The position numbers and the translations under genes are program-made. The notes under the pieces were generated by a model. That model made no database searches, was not told the DNA's origin, and saw only the letters and a program-made list of their open reading frames with translations. DNA of 64,000 nt from Pseudomonas lini (GTDB lineage: Bacteria; Pseudomonadota; Gammaproteobacteria; Pseudomonadales; Pseudomonadaceae): assembly GCF_001042905.1 (NCBI RefSeq), contig NZ_JYLB01000001.1, positions 124,001 to 188,000 on the forward strand. Direction: 5' to 3'. The number at the start of each line of letters is the position of its first letter. Position 1 is the first letter of the stretch. This document shows, one piece after another, positions 48,286 through 56,808 of the stretch.

Positions 48286-48396
48286 AAAAGATCGCAGCCT
48301 TCGGCAGCTCCTACAGGACGTGGGTATAGCGGGTGCATCCGCGAATGATGGGTGTGCAACAATCAATGTAGGAGCTGCCGAAGGCGGCGATCTTTT
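48286..48396. repeat. Paired inverted REP, AAAAGATCGCAG / TGTAGGAGCTGCC type
   Basis: Complementary arms of about 29 bp (one mismatch) lie at the ends of a 111-nt segment, four bases after the VWA stop. It marks the end of the B12 locus. Confidence 0.9.
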
Positions 48397-48416
48397 GATC
48401 TTCACAGGAGTGACCC

Positions 48417-50063
48417 ATGCGCGTTCTAGCCCGCAACGATCAGGACGATTTTCGCGTCAAAGCCTACGCTGGCACCAACGGCGTGTTGCTGGCGATCGAT
48501 CTGGCTGAGCACCGTCGCAAAGGTCTGCTGGGGTTCGCCATCGAAAAACAGCAAGGCAGCAAACCCTGGTTGTTTCTGTTCAACAGCCTGACCTTCCCCG
48601 GCAAGGCTCATACATTCCCTCAGTTTCGCGCCACCCCCAGCGATACCGCGCCGTTGCAGAAGTTTCGCTGGGCCGACTACGCGGTCAATCCGGGTGTGAC
48701 GATCCATTATCGGATTCACCTGGCCTACGGCACCGCCGATGCGCCGCAGTTGGGTGAGTTTCTGGAAGTAACGCTCACCACCGACAATGGCCTTCCAGCG
48801 GACCAAAACGTCATCTTCAATCGGGCGGTGGCCGCGAGTCAGGCCTTCCAGCGCAAATTCGCCGATGTCGATGCGTTGCTCAGCGCCAACAAAAAACTGC
48901 CCATCGAAGCCTGGCCCGACGCGCCGCGACAATGGCTGGAAAACGGTCTGCTCGCACGTTTGTTGGGGTTCATCGAACGGGCCGAGGATGGCCAATGGGC
49001 GTTGGACATCGCGATCTACGAATACCAGTTGAAGGTGATCGTCGATGCGGTGAACGCCGCCTTCGAGCGCGGCGTAAAGGTTCGGGTTCTGTACCACGCC
49101 CAACCGGACGAAGACACCACAGCACTGAACGAAGCCAGCCTGGAAAAAATCCCGGCGGCGAACAAGCGCGGGCGAGTCACGCACAACATCTTTCACAACA
49201 AGTTCATGGTCCTGAGCCGGCTCGACGCGGCGGGGCAGCATCAGCCCGAAGCGGTACTCTGCGGCAGCACCAATTTCACCGCCAACGGCGTTTATCGTCA
49301 GGCCAACGTTGTGCATGTGCTGGACGATGCTCGGGTTAGTGCCAGTTATCTGCAAACCTTCGAGCAAGTCTGGGCCACGCCAGCAGACGTCGGCGCCACC
49401 CGGGAATGGCTCACGGAAAACAATCCGATGCAGCCGGAGCAGGCGCTGTTCGCCGGCTTTTCACCGCGCTCGGGCCAGGGCGATTTGCGTGAGTTCGTCG
49501 AAATCATCGAGTCAGCCAAAAAAGACCTGCTGTTTGTCACGGCGTTTGCCTTGCCGGACGAAATACTCAACGCCTTGCTCGGCCAGCCCCACGACGACAT
49601 CTTGCGTTACGGCCTGCAAAATACCGCCAGCAGCATCACCGGTTTCCACGCCGACCGCACCGCTCAATTTGCCGCCACCGCGCTGCTCAATACGGGTCTG
49701 GAAGGCTGGCTCAAGGAAAACATGAAAGGCCAGAAGGGCAACCTGCTGGTGCACACCAAAGCCATCGTCGTCGACTTCACCACCGACACACCGACGATCA
49801 TCAGCGGCAGCCACAACCTCAGCGCCGCGGCCAGCAACGGCAATGACGAGAACTACCTGATCATCCGTGGCGACACCGACCTGGCCGATCGTTACGGACT
49901 GGAACTGCTGCGCTTTTACGAGCATTACCGGTTCCGCTACTTCGCAAAGAAACTGCAACTCAAGCAGGTCCGACCGTTGGCTCCGGATGACAGCTGGACC
50001 GATGATTATTACCTCCAAGGCGATCTACGCATGTTGTCGCGGTTGCGCTTTGCCGGACGATAA
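48417..50063 (+). CDS. Phospholipase D-like superfamily protein
   Basis: This 548-residue protein with no signal peptide has two PLD-type half-domains after an N-terminal beta-rich region (about 1-130). The first half carries HNKFMVL followed by GSTNFTANG, but the aspartate of the HxK(x)4D motif is replaced by Ser (HNKFMVLS). The second half has a complete HTKAIVVD with GSHNLSAAASNGNDEN. The N-x-S/T-N sites after each HKD are present. Members are nucleases, phospholipases or toxins; the missing Asp in one half also occurs in active members. The start has AGGAG 6 nt upstream. It forms a single-gene unit between REPs. Confidence 0.82.
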   Translation: MRVLARNDQDDFRVKAYAGTNGVLLAIDLAEHRRKGLLGFAIEKQQGSKPWLFLFNSLTFPGKAHTFPQFRATPSDTAPLQKFRWADYAVNPGVTIHYRIHLAYGTADAPQLGEFLEVTLTTDNGLPADQNVIFNRAVAASQAFQRKFADVDALLSANKKLPIEAWPDAPRQWLENGLLARLLGFIERAEDGQWALDIAIYEYQLKVIVDAVNAAFERGVKVRVLYHAQPDEDTTALNEASLEKIPAANKRGRVTHNIFHNKFMVLSRLDAAGQHQPEAVLCGSTNFTANGVYRQANVVHVLDDARVSASYLQTFEQVWATPADVGATREWLTENNPMQPEQALFAGFSPRSGQGDLREFVEIIESAKKDLLFVTAFALPDEILNALLGQPHDDILRYGLQNTASSITGFHADRTAQFAATALLNTGLEGWLKENMKGQKGNLLVHTKAIVVDFTTDTPTIISGSHNLSAAASNGNDENYLIIRGDTDLADRYGLELLRFYEHYRFRYFAKKLQLKQVRPLAPDDSWTDDYYLQGDLRMLSRLRFAGR

Positions 50064-50080
50064 ACAGCCTGACGGGTCGC

Positions 50081-50173
50081 TGTAGGAGCGAAGCTTGCTC
50101 GCGAAAGCAGTGTGTCAGGCGACATCAATGTTGGCTGTGCCGCCGTCTTCGCGGGCAAGCCACGCTCCCACAG
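50081..50173. repeat. REP pair, TGTAGGAGCGAAGCTTGCTCGCG / CGCGGGCAAGCCACGCTCCCACA type
   Basis: Imperfectly complementary arms lie at both ends of a 93-nt segment downstream of the PLD gene. A third partial REP core (GCCTGCTCGCGA) occurs shortly after, near 50198. It separates convergent genes. Confidence 0.8.
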
Positions 50174-50239
50174 GGTTTGCGTGTCACCGGCATCAGGGCC
50201 TGCTCGCGATAGCGATTTGTCAGACGACTCAAACATGAC

Positions 50240-50677
50240 TCACAACCGTGCATTCAACAGCCCCCGTGCCCGAGGCGCTGTGCATAAAGTGCTGAAGGTT
50301 TTCTGCAACCACGGCAAGTCGTGGCGGGGTTTGCGGGCAATCTGTTTGGGCCTGAGCTTGCCGATGTGCTTTTTGAAGTTTTCTTCCAGGGTTTCCCGGG
50401 TTCCAATCCCCTTGAGCTTCTTCAGTAATTTCCCTTCCTTGTAAAACAGCACGGTGGGTGTGCCGGTGACATCCGGATGCCTGGGCGATTCGCCGGTGTT
50501 GAGCATGTAGATTTGCGCGTGATGCCGATAGGGCTCTGCAATCTGACGAAAAACCGGCTCGGCCATTTCGCAGGCGGGACAGTGTTGGCTGCCGAAATAC
50601 AGGATCACCGGGCGCCAGGTTTTCAGCGCCTTGCGGTAGACCGCAGCCATGGTCGTGTGGGTGGTCATCGAGCTCAT
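50240..50677 (-). CDS. Thioredoxin-fold protein with CPAC active site
   Basis: This 145-residue cytoplasmic thioredoxin-like protein has active site HCPAC (Cys33 and Cys36), the cis-Pro region TGTPTVLFYKEGKLLKKLKG and a basic C-terminal extension of about 40 residues (HIGKLRPKQIARKPRH...). The tail is unusual for a thioredoxin and suggests a binding partner or membrane surface. ATG 50677 is fixed by AAGGAG 8 nt upstream. It is divergent from the amino-acid ABC transporter operon. Confidence 0.85.
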   Translation of the reverse strand: MSSMTTHTTMAAVYRKALKTWRPVILYFGSQHCPACEMAEPVFRQIAEPYRHHAQIYMLNTGESPRHPDVTGTPTVLFYKEGKLLKKLKGIGTRETLEENFKKHIGKLRPKQIARKPRHDLPWLQKTFSTLCTAPRARGLLNARL

Positions 50678-50939
50678 TGAAATCTCCTTTTCAAAGACAA
50701 TCGAAGGCCTGTCGACGTTAAAGGAGGCGAGCAGGTGGGGTCTACTGTCAGAAATTACAGGTGGGGCTCCTGCTTCGTTTTGAATCGCTATGGCTTCAGA
50801 TGTGGTGCAAGTACTCGAGCGTTGTGTCCCACGGTAGCGTTCTCTTATTTGTGCGTTTCGTAACGCCTTCCTGGCGCTAACGCGCATCCATCTGATTCAA
50901 AACACTTTTCAATTCTCCCGAGATTCGGCCCACAACCTG

Positions 50940-50955
50940 TGGCACACTTTCTGCT
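50940..50955 (+). promoter_or_regulatory. Candidate sigma-54 promoter of the ABC transporter operon
   Basis: TGGCAC-N5-CTGCT has the -24/-12 pattern GG-N10-GC of sigma-54 promoters. The predicted start is about 50967, some 54 nt before the binding-protein start codon. In the 343-nt gap 50678-51020 nothing else is recognisable except the palindrome at 50959-50998. No sigma-54 activator gene lies in the window. Confidence 0.5.
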
Positions 50956-50958
50956 GTC

Positions 50959-50998
50959 TATTCCGTTGTTACATACTAAGTTCCGGTATAGCGGAATA
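50959..50998. promoter_or_regulatory. TTCCG repeat / palindrome, possible regulator operator
   Basis: TTCCG occurs at 50961-50965 and again at 50981-50985, 20 bp apart (two helical turns). The second copy forms a perfect palindrome TTCCG-N6-CGGAA (50981-50996), and TATTCCG at 50959 is mirrored by CGGAATA at 50992-50998. It lies just downstream of the predicted transcription start, a repressor-like position. The IclR protein encoded at 54.6 kb is a candidate ligand; this is inference. Confidence 0.4.
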
Positions 50999-51020
50999 AA
51001 CATGACCTGGAGTGCTTGCC

Positions 51021-51869
51021 ATGCATCGCCGACCTTCGTTGTTTAAAGCGTGTGTTTTTCTGTTCGCGGCTTCGGCCGCTGTCATGGGTGTCGCCCAAGC
51101 GGCAGACAGCAAGCTCGACAGCGTGCTGGCCCGTGGGAAGTTGATCGTGGGCACGGGCAGTACCAATGCGCCGTGGCACTTCCAGGGAGCGGATGGCAAG
51201 TTGCAGGGTTTTGATATTGATATCGCGCGGATGGTGGCCAAAGGGTTGTTCAACGACCCGAGCAAAGTCGAGTTCGTGGTGCAGTCGTCCGATGCGCGGA
51301 TTCCCAATCTGCTGACCGACAAGGTCGACATGAGTTGCCAGTTCATCACCGTGACCGCCAGCCGCGCCCAGCAAGTGGCGTTCACCCTGCCGTACTACCG
51401 CGAAGGCGTGGGCCTGTTGTTACCGGCCAACAGCAAATACAAGGAAATCGAAGACCTGAAGGCCGCCGGCGACGGTGTGATCGTGGCGGTGCTGCAGAAC
51501 GTGTACGCCGAAGAACTGGTGCATCAGGCGTTGCCCAAGGCCAAGGTCGATCAGTACGACAGCGTGGATTTGATGTATCAGGCGGTGAACTCCGGCCGTG
51601 CCGATGCCGCGGCCACCGATCAGTCGTCGGTGAAATACCTGATGGTGCAGAACGCTGGTCGCTATCGCAGCCCGGCTTATGCCTGGAGTCCGCAGACTTA
51701 CGCATGTGCGGTCAAACGCGGCGATCAGGACTGGCTGAACTTCGTCAACACCGTGCTGCATGAAGCCATGACGGGCGTTGAGTTCCCGACTTACGCCGCG
51801 TCGTTCAAGCAGTGGTTCGGTGTAGACCTTCCGACACCTACGATCGGTTTCCCCGTCGAATACAAATGA
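51021..51869 (+). CDS. Polar amino-acid-type ABC transporter, periplasmic binding protein
   Basis: This 282-residue family 3 solute-binding protein has a Sec signal peptide (SLFKACVFLFAASAAVMGVAQAA). The mature part has KLIVGTGSTNAPWHFQGADGKLQGFDIDIARMVAKG and VDMSCQFITVTASRAQQVAFTLPYYREGVGL. It captures the substrate for the two permeases and ATPase that follow. Co-occurrence with RidA, a PLP deaminase and KdgK suggests an amino sugar acid or D-amino acid substrate. ATG 51021 is preferred over an in-frame start at 51012. Confidence 0.9.
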   Translation: MHRRPSLFKACVFLFAASAAVMGVAQAADSKLDSVLARGKLIVGTGSTNAPWHFQGADGKLQGFDIDIARMVAKGLFNDPSKVEFVVQSSDARIPNLLTDKVDMSCQFITVTASRAQQVAFTLPYYREGVGLLLPANSKYKEIEDLKAAGDGVIVAVLQNVYAEELVHQALPKAKVDQYDSVDLMYQAVNSGRADAAATDQSSVKYLMVQNAGRYRSPAYAWSPQTYACAVKRGDQDWLNFVNTVLHEAMTGVEFPTYAASFKQWFGVDLPTPTIGFPVEYK

Positions 51870-51921
51870 TCCCGTGAGAGCAGGGCGGTTTTAAATCGCC
51901 CCGCTCAAGGTACTGCTGACC

Positions 51922-52584
51922 ATGAACTATCAGTTGAATTTTGCCGCCGTCTGGCGCGATTTCGACACCTTGCTGGCGGGGCTCGGTCTGGGTCTTGAGC
52001 TGGCGCTGGTGTCGATCGCCATCGGCTGCGTGATCGGCCTGCTGATGGCGTTTGCTTTGCTGTCAAAGCACCGCGCATTGCGGGCGCTGGCGTCGGTGTA
52101 TGTGACGGTGATCCGTAATACGCCGATTCTGGTGTTGATTCTGTTGATCTACTTCGCGTTGCCGAGCCTTGGCATTCGTCTGGACAAGATCCCGTCCTTC
52201 ATCATCACCCTGTCGCTGTATGCCGGGGCATACCTGACCGAAGTGTTTCGCGGCGGGTTGTTGAGCATTCCCAAGGGACTACGTGAAGCCGGCCTGGCCA
52301 TCGGGCTCGGTGAATGGCAGGTCAAGGCGTACATCACCGTGCCGGTGATGCTGCGCAATGTGCTGCCGGCCCTGTCGAACAACTTCATTTCGCTGTTCAA
52401 GGACACCTCGCTGGCGGCGGCGATTGCCGTGCCGGAGCTGACCTATTACGCGCGCAAGATCAATGTCGAGAGCTACCGGGTGATTGAAACCTGGCTGGTG
52501 ACCACAGCGCTCTATGTTGCGGCCTGTTACCTCATTGCCATGATGCTGCGTTACCTCGAGCAGCGTCTGGCGATTCGCCGATAG
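51922..52584 (+). CDS. ABC transporter permease, polar amino acid type (first subunit)
   Basis: This 220-residue HisMQ-type permease has five predicted membrane helices and the conserved EAA loop (GLREAGLAIGLGEWQVKAYITVPVMLRNVLPALSNN) that contacts the ATPase. It forms a heterodimer with the product of the next gene, which begins 9 bp downstream. It is in an operon with the binding protein. Confidence 0.93.
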   Translation: MNYQLNFAAVWRDFDTLLAGLGLGLELALVSIAIGCVIGLLMAFALLSKHRALRALASVYVTVIRNTPILVLILLIYFALPSLGIRLDKIPSFIITLSLYAGAYLTEVFRGGLLSIPKGLREAGLAIGLGEWQVKAYITVPVMLRNVLPALSNNFISLFKDTSLAAAIAVPELTYYARKINVESYRVIETWLVTTALYVAACYLIAMMLRYLEQRLAIRR

Positions 52585-52593
52585 GAGGCCCCC

Positions 52594-53256
52594 ATGTACG
52601 AATCCCCCAGCTGGTTGCATGAGTTATGGGTGGCGCGGGAAGTCCTGTGGCAGGGTTTTCTGACCAGTGTGCAGTGCTCGGCGCTGGCGATTTTGTTGGG
52701 CACGCTGGTCGGCATCGTTGCAGGTCTGGTGCTCACCTATGGCTCGGTCTGGATGCGCGCGCCGTTCCGGTTTTACGTCGACATCATTCGCGGCACGCCG
52801 GTGTTTGTATTGGTGTTGGCCTGCTTCTACATGGCGCCGGCACTGGGCTGGCAAATCAGCGCATTCGGGGCCGGCACCCTGGGGCTGACACTGTTTTGCG
52901 GCTCCCACGTCGCGGAGATTGTGCGCGGTGCATTGCAGGCGCTGCCCAGTGGCCAGATGGAAGCGAGCAAGGCCATCGGCCTGACGTTTTACCAGGCGCT
53001 GGGCTACGTGTTGTTACCCCAGGCGCTGCGGCAGATCTTGCCGACCTGGGTCAACTCGTCCACCGAGATCGTCAAGGCCTCGACGCTGTTGTCGGTGATC
53101 GGCGTTGCCGAATTGCTGCTCAGCACCCAGCAGATCATCGCCCGGACGTTCATGACCCTGGAGTTTTACCTGTTCGCCGGTTTGCTCTTTTTCATCATCA
53201 ATTACGCCATCGAATTACTCGGCCGGCACATTGAAAAGCGGGTGGCCTTGCCATGA
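52594..53256 (+). CDS. ABC transporter permease, polar amino acid type (second subunit)
   Basis: This 220-residue HisMQ-type permease is the paired partner of the upstream gene. It has the [16 protein letters not shown] segment and the EAA loop ([34 protein letters not shown]). AGGAGG lies just upstream of ATG 52594. Its stop overlaps the start of the ATPase gene by four bases, giving translational coupling. Confidence 0.93.
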   Translation: MYESPSWLHELWVAREVLWQGFLTSVQCSALAILLGTLVGIVAGLVLTYGSVWMRAPFRFYVDIIRGTPVFVLVLACFYMAPALGWQISAFGAGTLGLTLFCGSHVAEIVRGALQALPSGQMEASKAIGLTFYQALGYVLLPQALRQILPTWVNSSTEIVKASTLLSVIGVAELLLSTQQIIARTFMTLEFYLFAGLLFFIINYAIELLGRHIEKRVALP

Positions 53257-54044
53257 CACAAGCTCAAGTTTCGACACAGGATCAAGCGCTGCTGGACATC
53301 CACGGCCTGCACAAACAATACGGCCAGCTCGAAGTGCTCAAGGGCGTCGACTTGACCATGCAGCGCGGCAACGTGGTCACGCTGATCGGCTCCAGCGGCT
53401 CGGGCAAGACCACGCTGCTGCGCTGCGTGAACATGCTCGAAGAGTTCCAGGGCGGGCAGATTCTGCTCGATGGCGAATCCATCGGCTATCACGAGGTCAA
53501 CGGCAAGCGCGTGCGGCACCCGGAAAAAGTCATCGCCCGGCATCGAGCGATGACCGGCATGGCGTTCCAGCAATTCAATCTGTTCCCGCACCTCACCGCG
53601 TTGCAGAACGTCACCCTCGGGTTGCTCAAGGTCAAAAAGTTGCACAAGGATGAAGCCGTGGTGCTGGCGGAAAAATGGCTGGAGCGGGTGGGGCTGCTGG
53701 AACGTCGCGACCATTACCCCGGTCAGTTGTCTGGTGGTCAGCAACAGCGCGTGGCGATTGCCCGGGCGATTGCGATGAACCCGAGCCTGATGCTGTTCGA
53801 TGAAGTCACCTCGGCCCTCGATCCGGAACTGGTCGGCGAAGTGTTGAACGTGATCAAGGGGCTGGCCGAAGACGGCATGACCATGCTGCTGGTGACCCAC
53901 GAAATGCGCTTTGCCTTTGAAGTGTCAGACAAGATCGTGTTCATGAATCAGGGGCGGATCGAAGAGCAGGGGCCGCCCAAGGAACTGTTCGAACGCCCGC
54001 AGTCGCCGCGTCTGGCGGAATTTCTCAAGAACACTCGCTTTTAA
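53253..54044 (+). CDS. ABC transporter ATP-binding protein, polar amino acid type
   Basis: This 263-residue ATPase has Walker [13 protein letters not shown]-loop [12 protein letters not shown], signature [14 protein letters not shown], Walker [17 protein letters not shown] and the H-loop THEM. An insertion after the Q-loop region ([19 protein letters not shown]) is typical of this subfamily. It completes the uptake system and overlaps the second permease gene. A RidA gene follows after 24 bp. Confidence 0.95.
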   Translation: MTQAQVSTQDQALLDIHGLHKQYGQLEVLKGVDLTMQRGNVVTLIGSSGSGKTTLLRCVNMLEEFQGGQILLDGESIGYHEVNGKRVRHPEKVIARHRAMTGMAFQQFNLFPHLTALQNVTLGLLKVKKLHKDEAVVLAEKWLERVGLLERRDHYPGQLSGGQQQRVAIARAIAMNPSLMLFDEVTSALDPELVGEVLNVIKGLAEDGMTMLLVTHEMRFAFEVSDKIVFMNQGRIEEQGPPKELFERPQSPRLAEFLKNTRF

Positions 54045-54068
54045 CTTTTTCAAGCAGGAGAAACACTC

Positions 54069-54458
54069 ATGAGCATTACTCGTTACGGCACCGGCAGCAC
54101 CGCCGGTGGCGGCCAGCCCCGTCCTTTCGCCCGCGCCGTCGAAGCTGATGGCTGGCTGCACGTGTCCGGCCAGGTGCCGGCGCTGGATGGTGAAATCATT
54201 GTGGGCGGCATCGTCGAGCAGACTCACCAGACCATGAAAAACCTGATCGCGATTCTGGAAGAGGCCGGTTACGGTCTGGAAGACGTAGTCCGTACCGGGG
54301 TGTGGCTGGAAGACCCACGGGATTTCTGGAGTTTCAATAAAGTGTTTTCCGAGTACTTCAAAAGCGAACACGCCCCGGCCCGAGCCTGTGTGCAGGCGAA
54401 CATGATGGTCGATTGCAAGGTCGAGATTGATTGCGTCGCGTACAAGAAAAAGACCTGA
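54069..54458 (+). CDS. RidA family enamine/imine deaminase
   Basis: This 129-residue YjgF/YER057c/UK114 protein has the FARAVEADGWLHVSGQVPA start and the PARACVQANMMVDCKVEIDCVAY C-terminus with the substrate-binding arginine. RidA proteins hydrolyse the reactive enamine/imine intermediates released by PLP-dependent beta-elimination. In this operon it is placed next to a fold-type III PLP deaminase, which fits protection against such intermediates. AGGAG lies 7 nt before its ATG. Confidence 0.92.
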   Translation: MSITRYGTGSTAGGGQPRPFARAVEADGWLHVSGQVPALDGEIIVGGIVEQTHQTMKNLIAILEEAGYGLEDVVRTGVWLEDPRDFWSFNKVFSEYFKSEHAPARACVQANMMVDCKVEIDCVAYKKKT

Positions 54459-54474
54459 ACCGAGGCGCGCCCAT

Positions 54475-54563
54475 CGCGGGCAAGCCCGCTCCCACAGGGA
54501 TGGAAGGTGTGTCTGCAATCTGTGGCGGCACATAGAACCCTGTGGGAGCGTGGCTTGCCCGCG
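54475..54563. repeat. REP pair, CGCGGGCAAGCCCGCTCCCACAGG type
   Basis: CGCGGGCAAGCCCGCTCCCACAGG and its near-perfect complement flank a unique centre between the RidA and IclR genes. Confidence 0.9.
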
Positions 54564-54629
54564 AAGGCGGCCTAACAGTCGCCGCAGCACTCTGGTTAAA
54601 CTCCCGGCATATTAATGGGAACCACTAAC

Positions 54630-55394
54630 ATGACCGAAGACACCATCAAGCGCCGGGCTCGCGGTCTGGACCGGGCGTTCGACATTCTTGATTTCCTCAA
54701 GGAAATCGGCCAGCCCTTGCGCCCGAACGAAATCGCCAGCGGCATCGGCAGCCCGAAATCCACGGTCTACGAATTGGTCGCGTCCTTGTTGGAGCGGCGC
54801 ATTCTTGAACCTGTGGGCAAGGACGGTCACGTTTACCTCGGTCGTCAGCTGTACTTCCTCGGTCAGGCGCATCTGCGTCATTTCGACCTGACCCGCGAGG
54901 CCGATCTTGCCTTGCAAGAGATCGTCAGCCAGACCCGCGAAACCGCGCAGATGTGCCTGCTCAACGGGCGCAAATACACCGTGGCGTTGATGAAAGAGGG
55001 CGAGCGGCATTTCCGCATTTCCTCGGACATCGGCGAGAACGCGCCAATCCCCTGGACCGCTTCCGGGCGCCTGTTGCTGGCGCATCTGAGCGATGAGCAG
55101 ATCGTCGATTTGATCGACCCCGACGACTTCATCCTCCCCGGCGGTGAACACCTGCCGCTGGAGCGGTTTCTCGAGGAAATCCGCCAGGCCGGAATCGATG
55201 GGTTCTTTTCCTTCGATAGCGTCGCCGACACCTTTACCCATTGCTTCGCCGCCCCGGTGAAAGACCCGAACGGCGTGGCCATTGCGACCCTGTGCATCGT
55301 CGCCCCACGGGCCGATGCGAAGAGCAATTACAACGACTATCGCCGGGTGCTGATCGACAGTGCCAACAGCCTCGCCCGGCGTATCAACGAATAA
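54630..55394 (+). CDS. IclR-type transcriptional regulator
   Basis: This 254-residue IclR protein has an N-terminal winged helix-turn-helix (about 10-75, RALDRAFDILDFLKE-like start, NEIASGIGSPKSTVYELVASLLERR) and a C-terminal effector-binding domain (ARLLLAHLSDEQI-type and GVATLCIVAP segments). It lies within the cluster, so it likely controls the transporter, deaminase and kinase genes. An alternative ATG at 54615 would add five residues; neither start has a strong ribosome site. Confidence 0.9.
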   Translation: MTEDTIKRRARGLDRAFDILDFLKEIGQPLRPNEIASGIGSPKSTVYELVASLLERRILEPVGKDGHVYLGRQLYFLGQAHLRHFDLTREADLALQEIVSQTRETAQMCLLNGRKYTVALMKEGERHFRISSDIGENAPIPWTASGRLLLAHLSDEQIVDLIDPDDFILPGGEHLPLERFLEEIRQAGIDGFFSFDSVADTFTHCFAAPVKDPNGVAIATLCIVAPRADAKSNYNDYRRVLIDSANSLARRINE

Positions 55395-55433
55395 CAGCGG
55401 CTGCCTGCGGCCGCGAATGTGAGGAGTTCGACC

Positions 55434-56651
55434 ATGTCTTCTGCCAAAAATACTGCCGCCGTGGAAAAGGGCTTTGCCCACACAGGCGCCAATCTTGTGC
55501 GCGACGTCAGCCTGCCTGCGCTGGTGCTGCACCGCGAAGCGCTGGAACACAACATTCGCTGGATGCAGGACTTCGTCAGCAACAGCGGCGCAGAACTGGC
55601 GCCGCACGGTAAAACCAGCATGACCCCGGCGCTGTTTCGTCGCCAACTGGACGCCGGTGCCTGGGGCATCACCCTGGCCAGCGCCACGCAAACCCGCGCG
55701 GCTTACGCCCATGGCGTGCACCGGGTGCTGATGGCCAATCAATTGGTCGGTACGCCGAACATGGCACTGATCGCCGATCTGTTGGCAGACCCGACCTTCG
55801 ATTTCTATTGCATGGTCGATCACCCGGATAACGTCGCGGACCTCGGCGCGTATTTCGCTTCGCGCGGTGTGCGCCTGAACGTGATGATCGAGTACGGCGT
55901 GGTCGGCGGTCGTTGCGGCTGCCGCACCGAAGCCGAAGTCCTGGCGCTGGCCGAGGCGATCGCAGCTCAACCGGCGCTGGCATTGACCGGTATCGAGGGT
56001 TACGAAGGGGTGATTCACGGCGATCACGCGGTGAGCGGCATCCGTGAGTTCGCCGATTCCCTGGTGCGTCTGGCGGTGCAGTTGCAGGACAGCGGTGCGT
56101 TCGCCATTGCCAAACCGATCATCACGGCGTCGGGTTCGGCCTGGTACGACCTGATCGCTGAGTCGTTCGAAGCGCAGAATGCCGGCGGGCGTTTCCTCAG
56201 CGTGCTGCGCCCCGGCAGTTACGTGGCCCACGACCATGGCATCTACAAAGAAGCGCAATGCTGCGTGCTCGACCGTCGCAGCGACCTGCACGAAGGTTTG
56301 CGCCCGGCGCTGGAAGTCTGGGCGCATGTGCAGTCATTGCCGGAACCGGGTTTTGCGGTGATCGCCCTCGGCAAACGCGACGTCGCCTATGACGCCGGTC
56401 TGCCGGTGCCGTTGCTGCGTTACAAGGCCGGTGTGGTGCCGGCGACCGGCGAGGACGTGAGTGCCTGCAAGGTGACGGCGGTGATGGATCAGCATGCGTT
56501 CATGACCGTGGCGCCGGGGGTTGAGTTGCGGGTGGGCGATATCATTTCGTTCGGTACTTCGCACCCGTGTTTGACATTCGACAAGTGGCGCATTGGGTGT
56601 TTGGTGGATCAGCAGTTGAATGTCATCGAGACCATGGAAACGTGTTTTTAA
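55434..56651 (+). CDS. Fold-type III PLP-dependent amino acid deaminase (D-serine dehydratase/D-threonine aldolase-like)
   Basis: This 405-residue alanine-racemase-fold enzyme has the PLP lysine in PHGKTSMTP (Lys60) and the C-terminal metal-binding HxC motif (SHPC), both hallmarks of metal-activated D-threonine aldolase/D-serine dehydratase enzymes. It would eliminate water and ammonia from a 2-amino-3-hydroxy acid. Because a KDG kinase follows, 2-amino-2-deoxy-D-gluconate (D-glucosaminate) is a good candidate substrate: its dehydration gives 2-keto-3-deoxygluconate. D-Serine remains an alternative. GAGGAG lies 8 nt before ATG 55434. Confidence 0.88.
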   Translation: MSSAKNTAAVEKGFAHTGANLVRDVSLPALVLHREALEHNIRWMQDFVSNSGAELAPHGKTSMTPALFRRQLDAGAWGITLASATQTRAAYAHGVHRVLMANQLVGTPNMALIADLLADPTFDFYCMVDHPDNVADLGAYFASRGVRLNVMIEYGVVGGRCGCRTEAEVLALAEAIAAQPALALTGIEGYEGVIHGDHAVSGIREFADSLVRLAVQLQDSGAFAIAKPIITASGSAWYDLIAESFEAQNAGGRFLSVLRPGSYVAHDHGIYKEAQCCVLDRRSDLHEGLRPALEVWAHVQSLPEPGFAVIALGKRDVAYDAGLPVPLLRYKAGVVPATGEDVSACKVTAVMDQHAFMTVAPGVELRVGDIISFGTSHPCLTFDKWRIGCLVDQQLNVIETMETCF

Positions 56652-56672
56652 GGTTCCAGACCGAGGTGCGGC

Positions 56673-56765
56673 CATCGCGGGCAAGCCCGCTCCCACAGGG
56701 ATTTGTGAGTTGCCACAGATTGCAATCACACCAATAAATCTGTGGGAGCGGGCTTGCCCGCGATG
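56673..56765. repeat. REP pair, CATCGCGGGCAAGCCCGCTC type
   Basis: Perfect 26-bp arms (56673-56698 and 56740-56765) flank a 41-nt centre between the deaminase and kdgK genes. It is the same family as at 54.5 kb. Confidence 0.93.
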
Positions 56766-56808
56766 ACGGCCTACCAAACAACATCGCAATACCAGAGACC
56801 CCACAACG

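Noticed and set aside
54475..54563. REP pair considered as operon-ending terminator before the IclR gene
   Set aside because: It has no U tract and the same repeat also lies inside cobN, so it cannot be taken as a reliable terminator.
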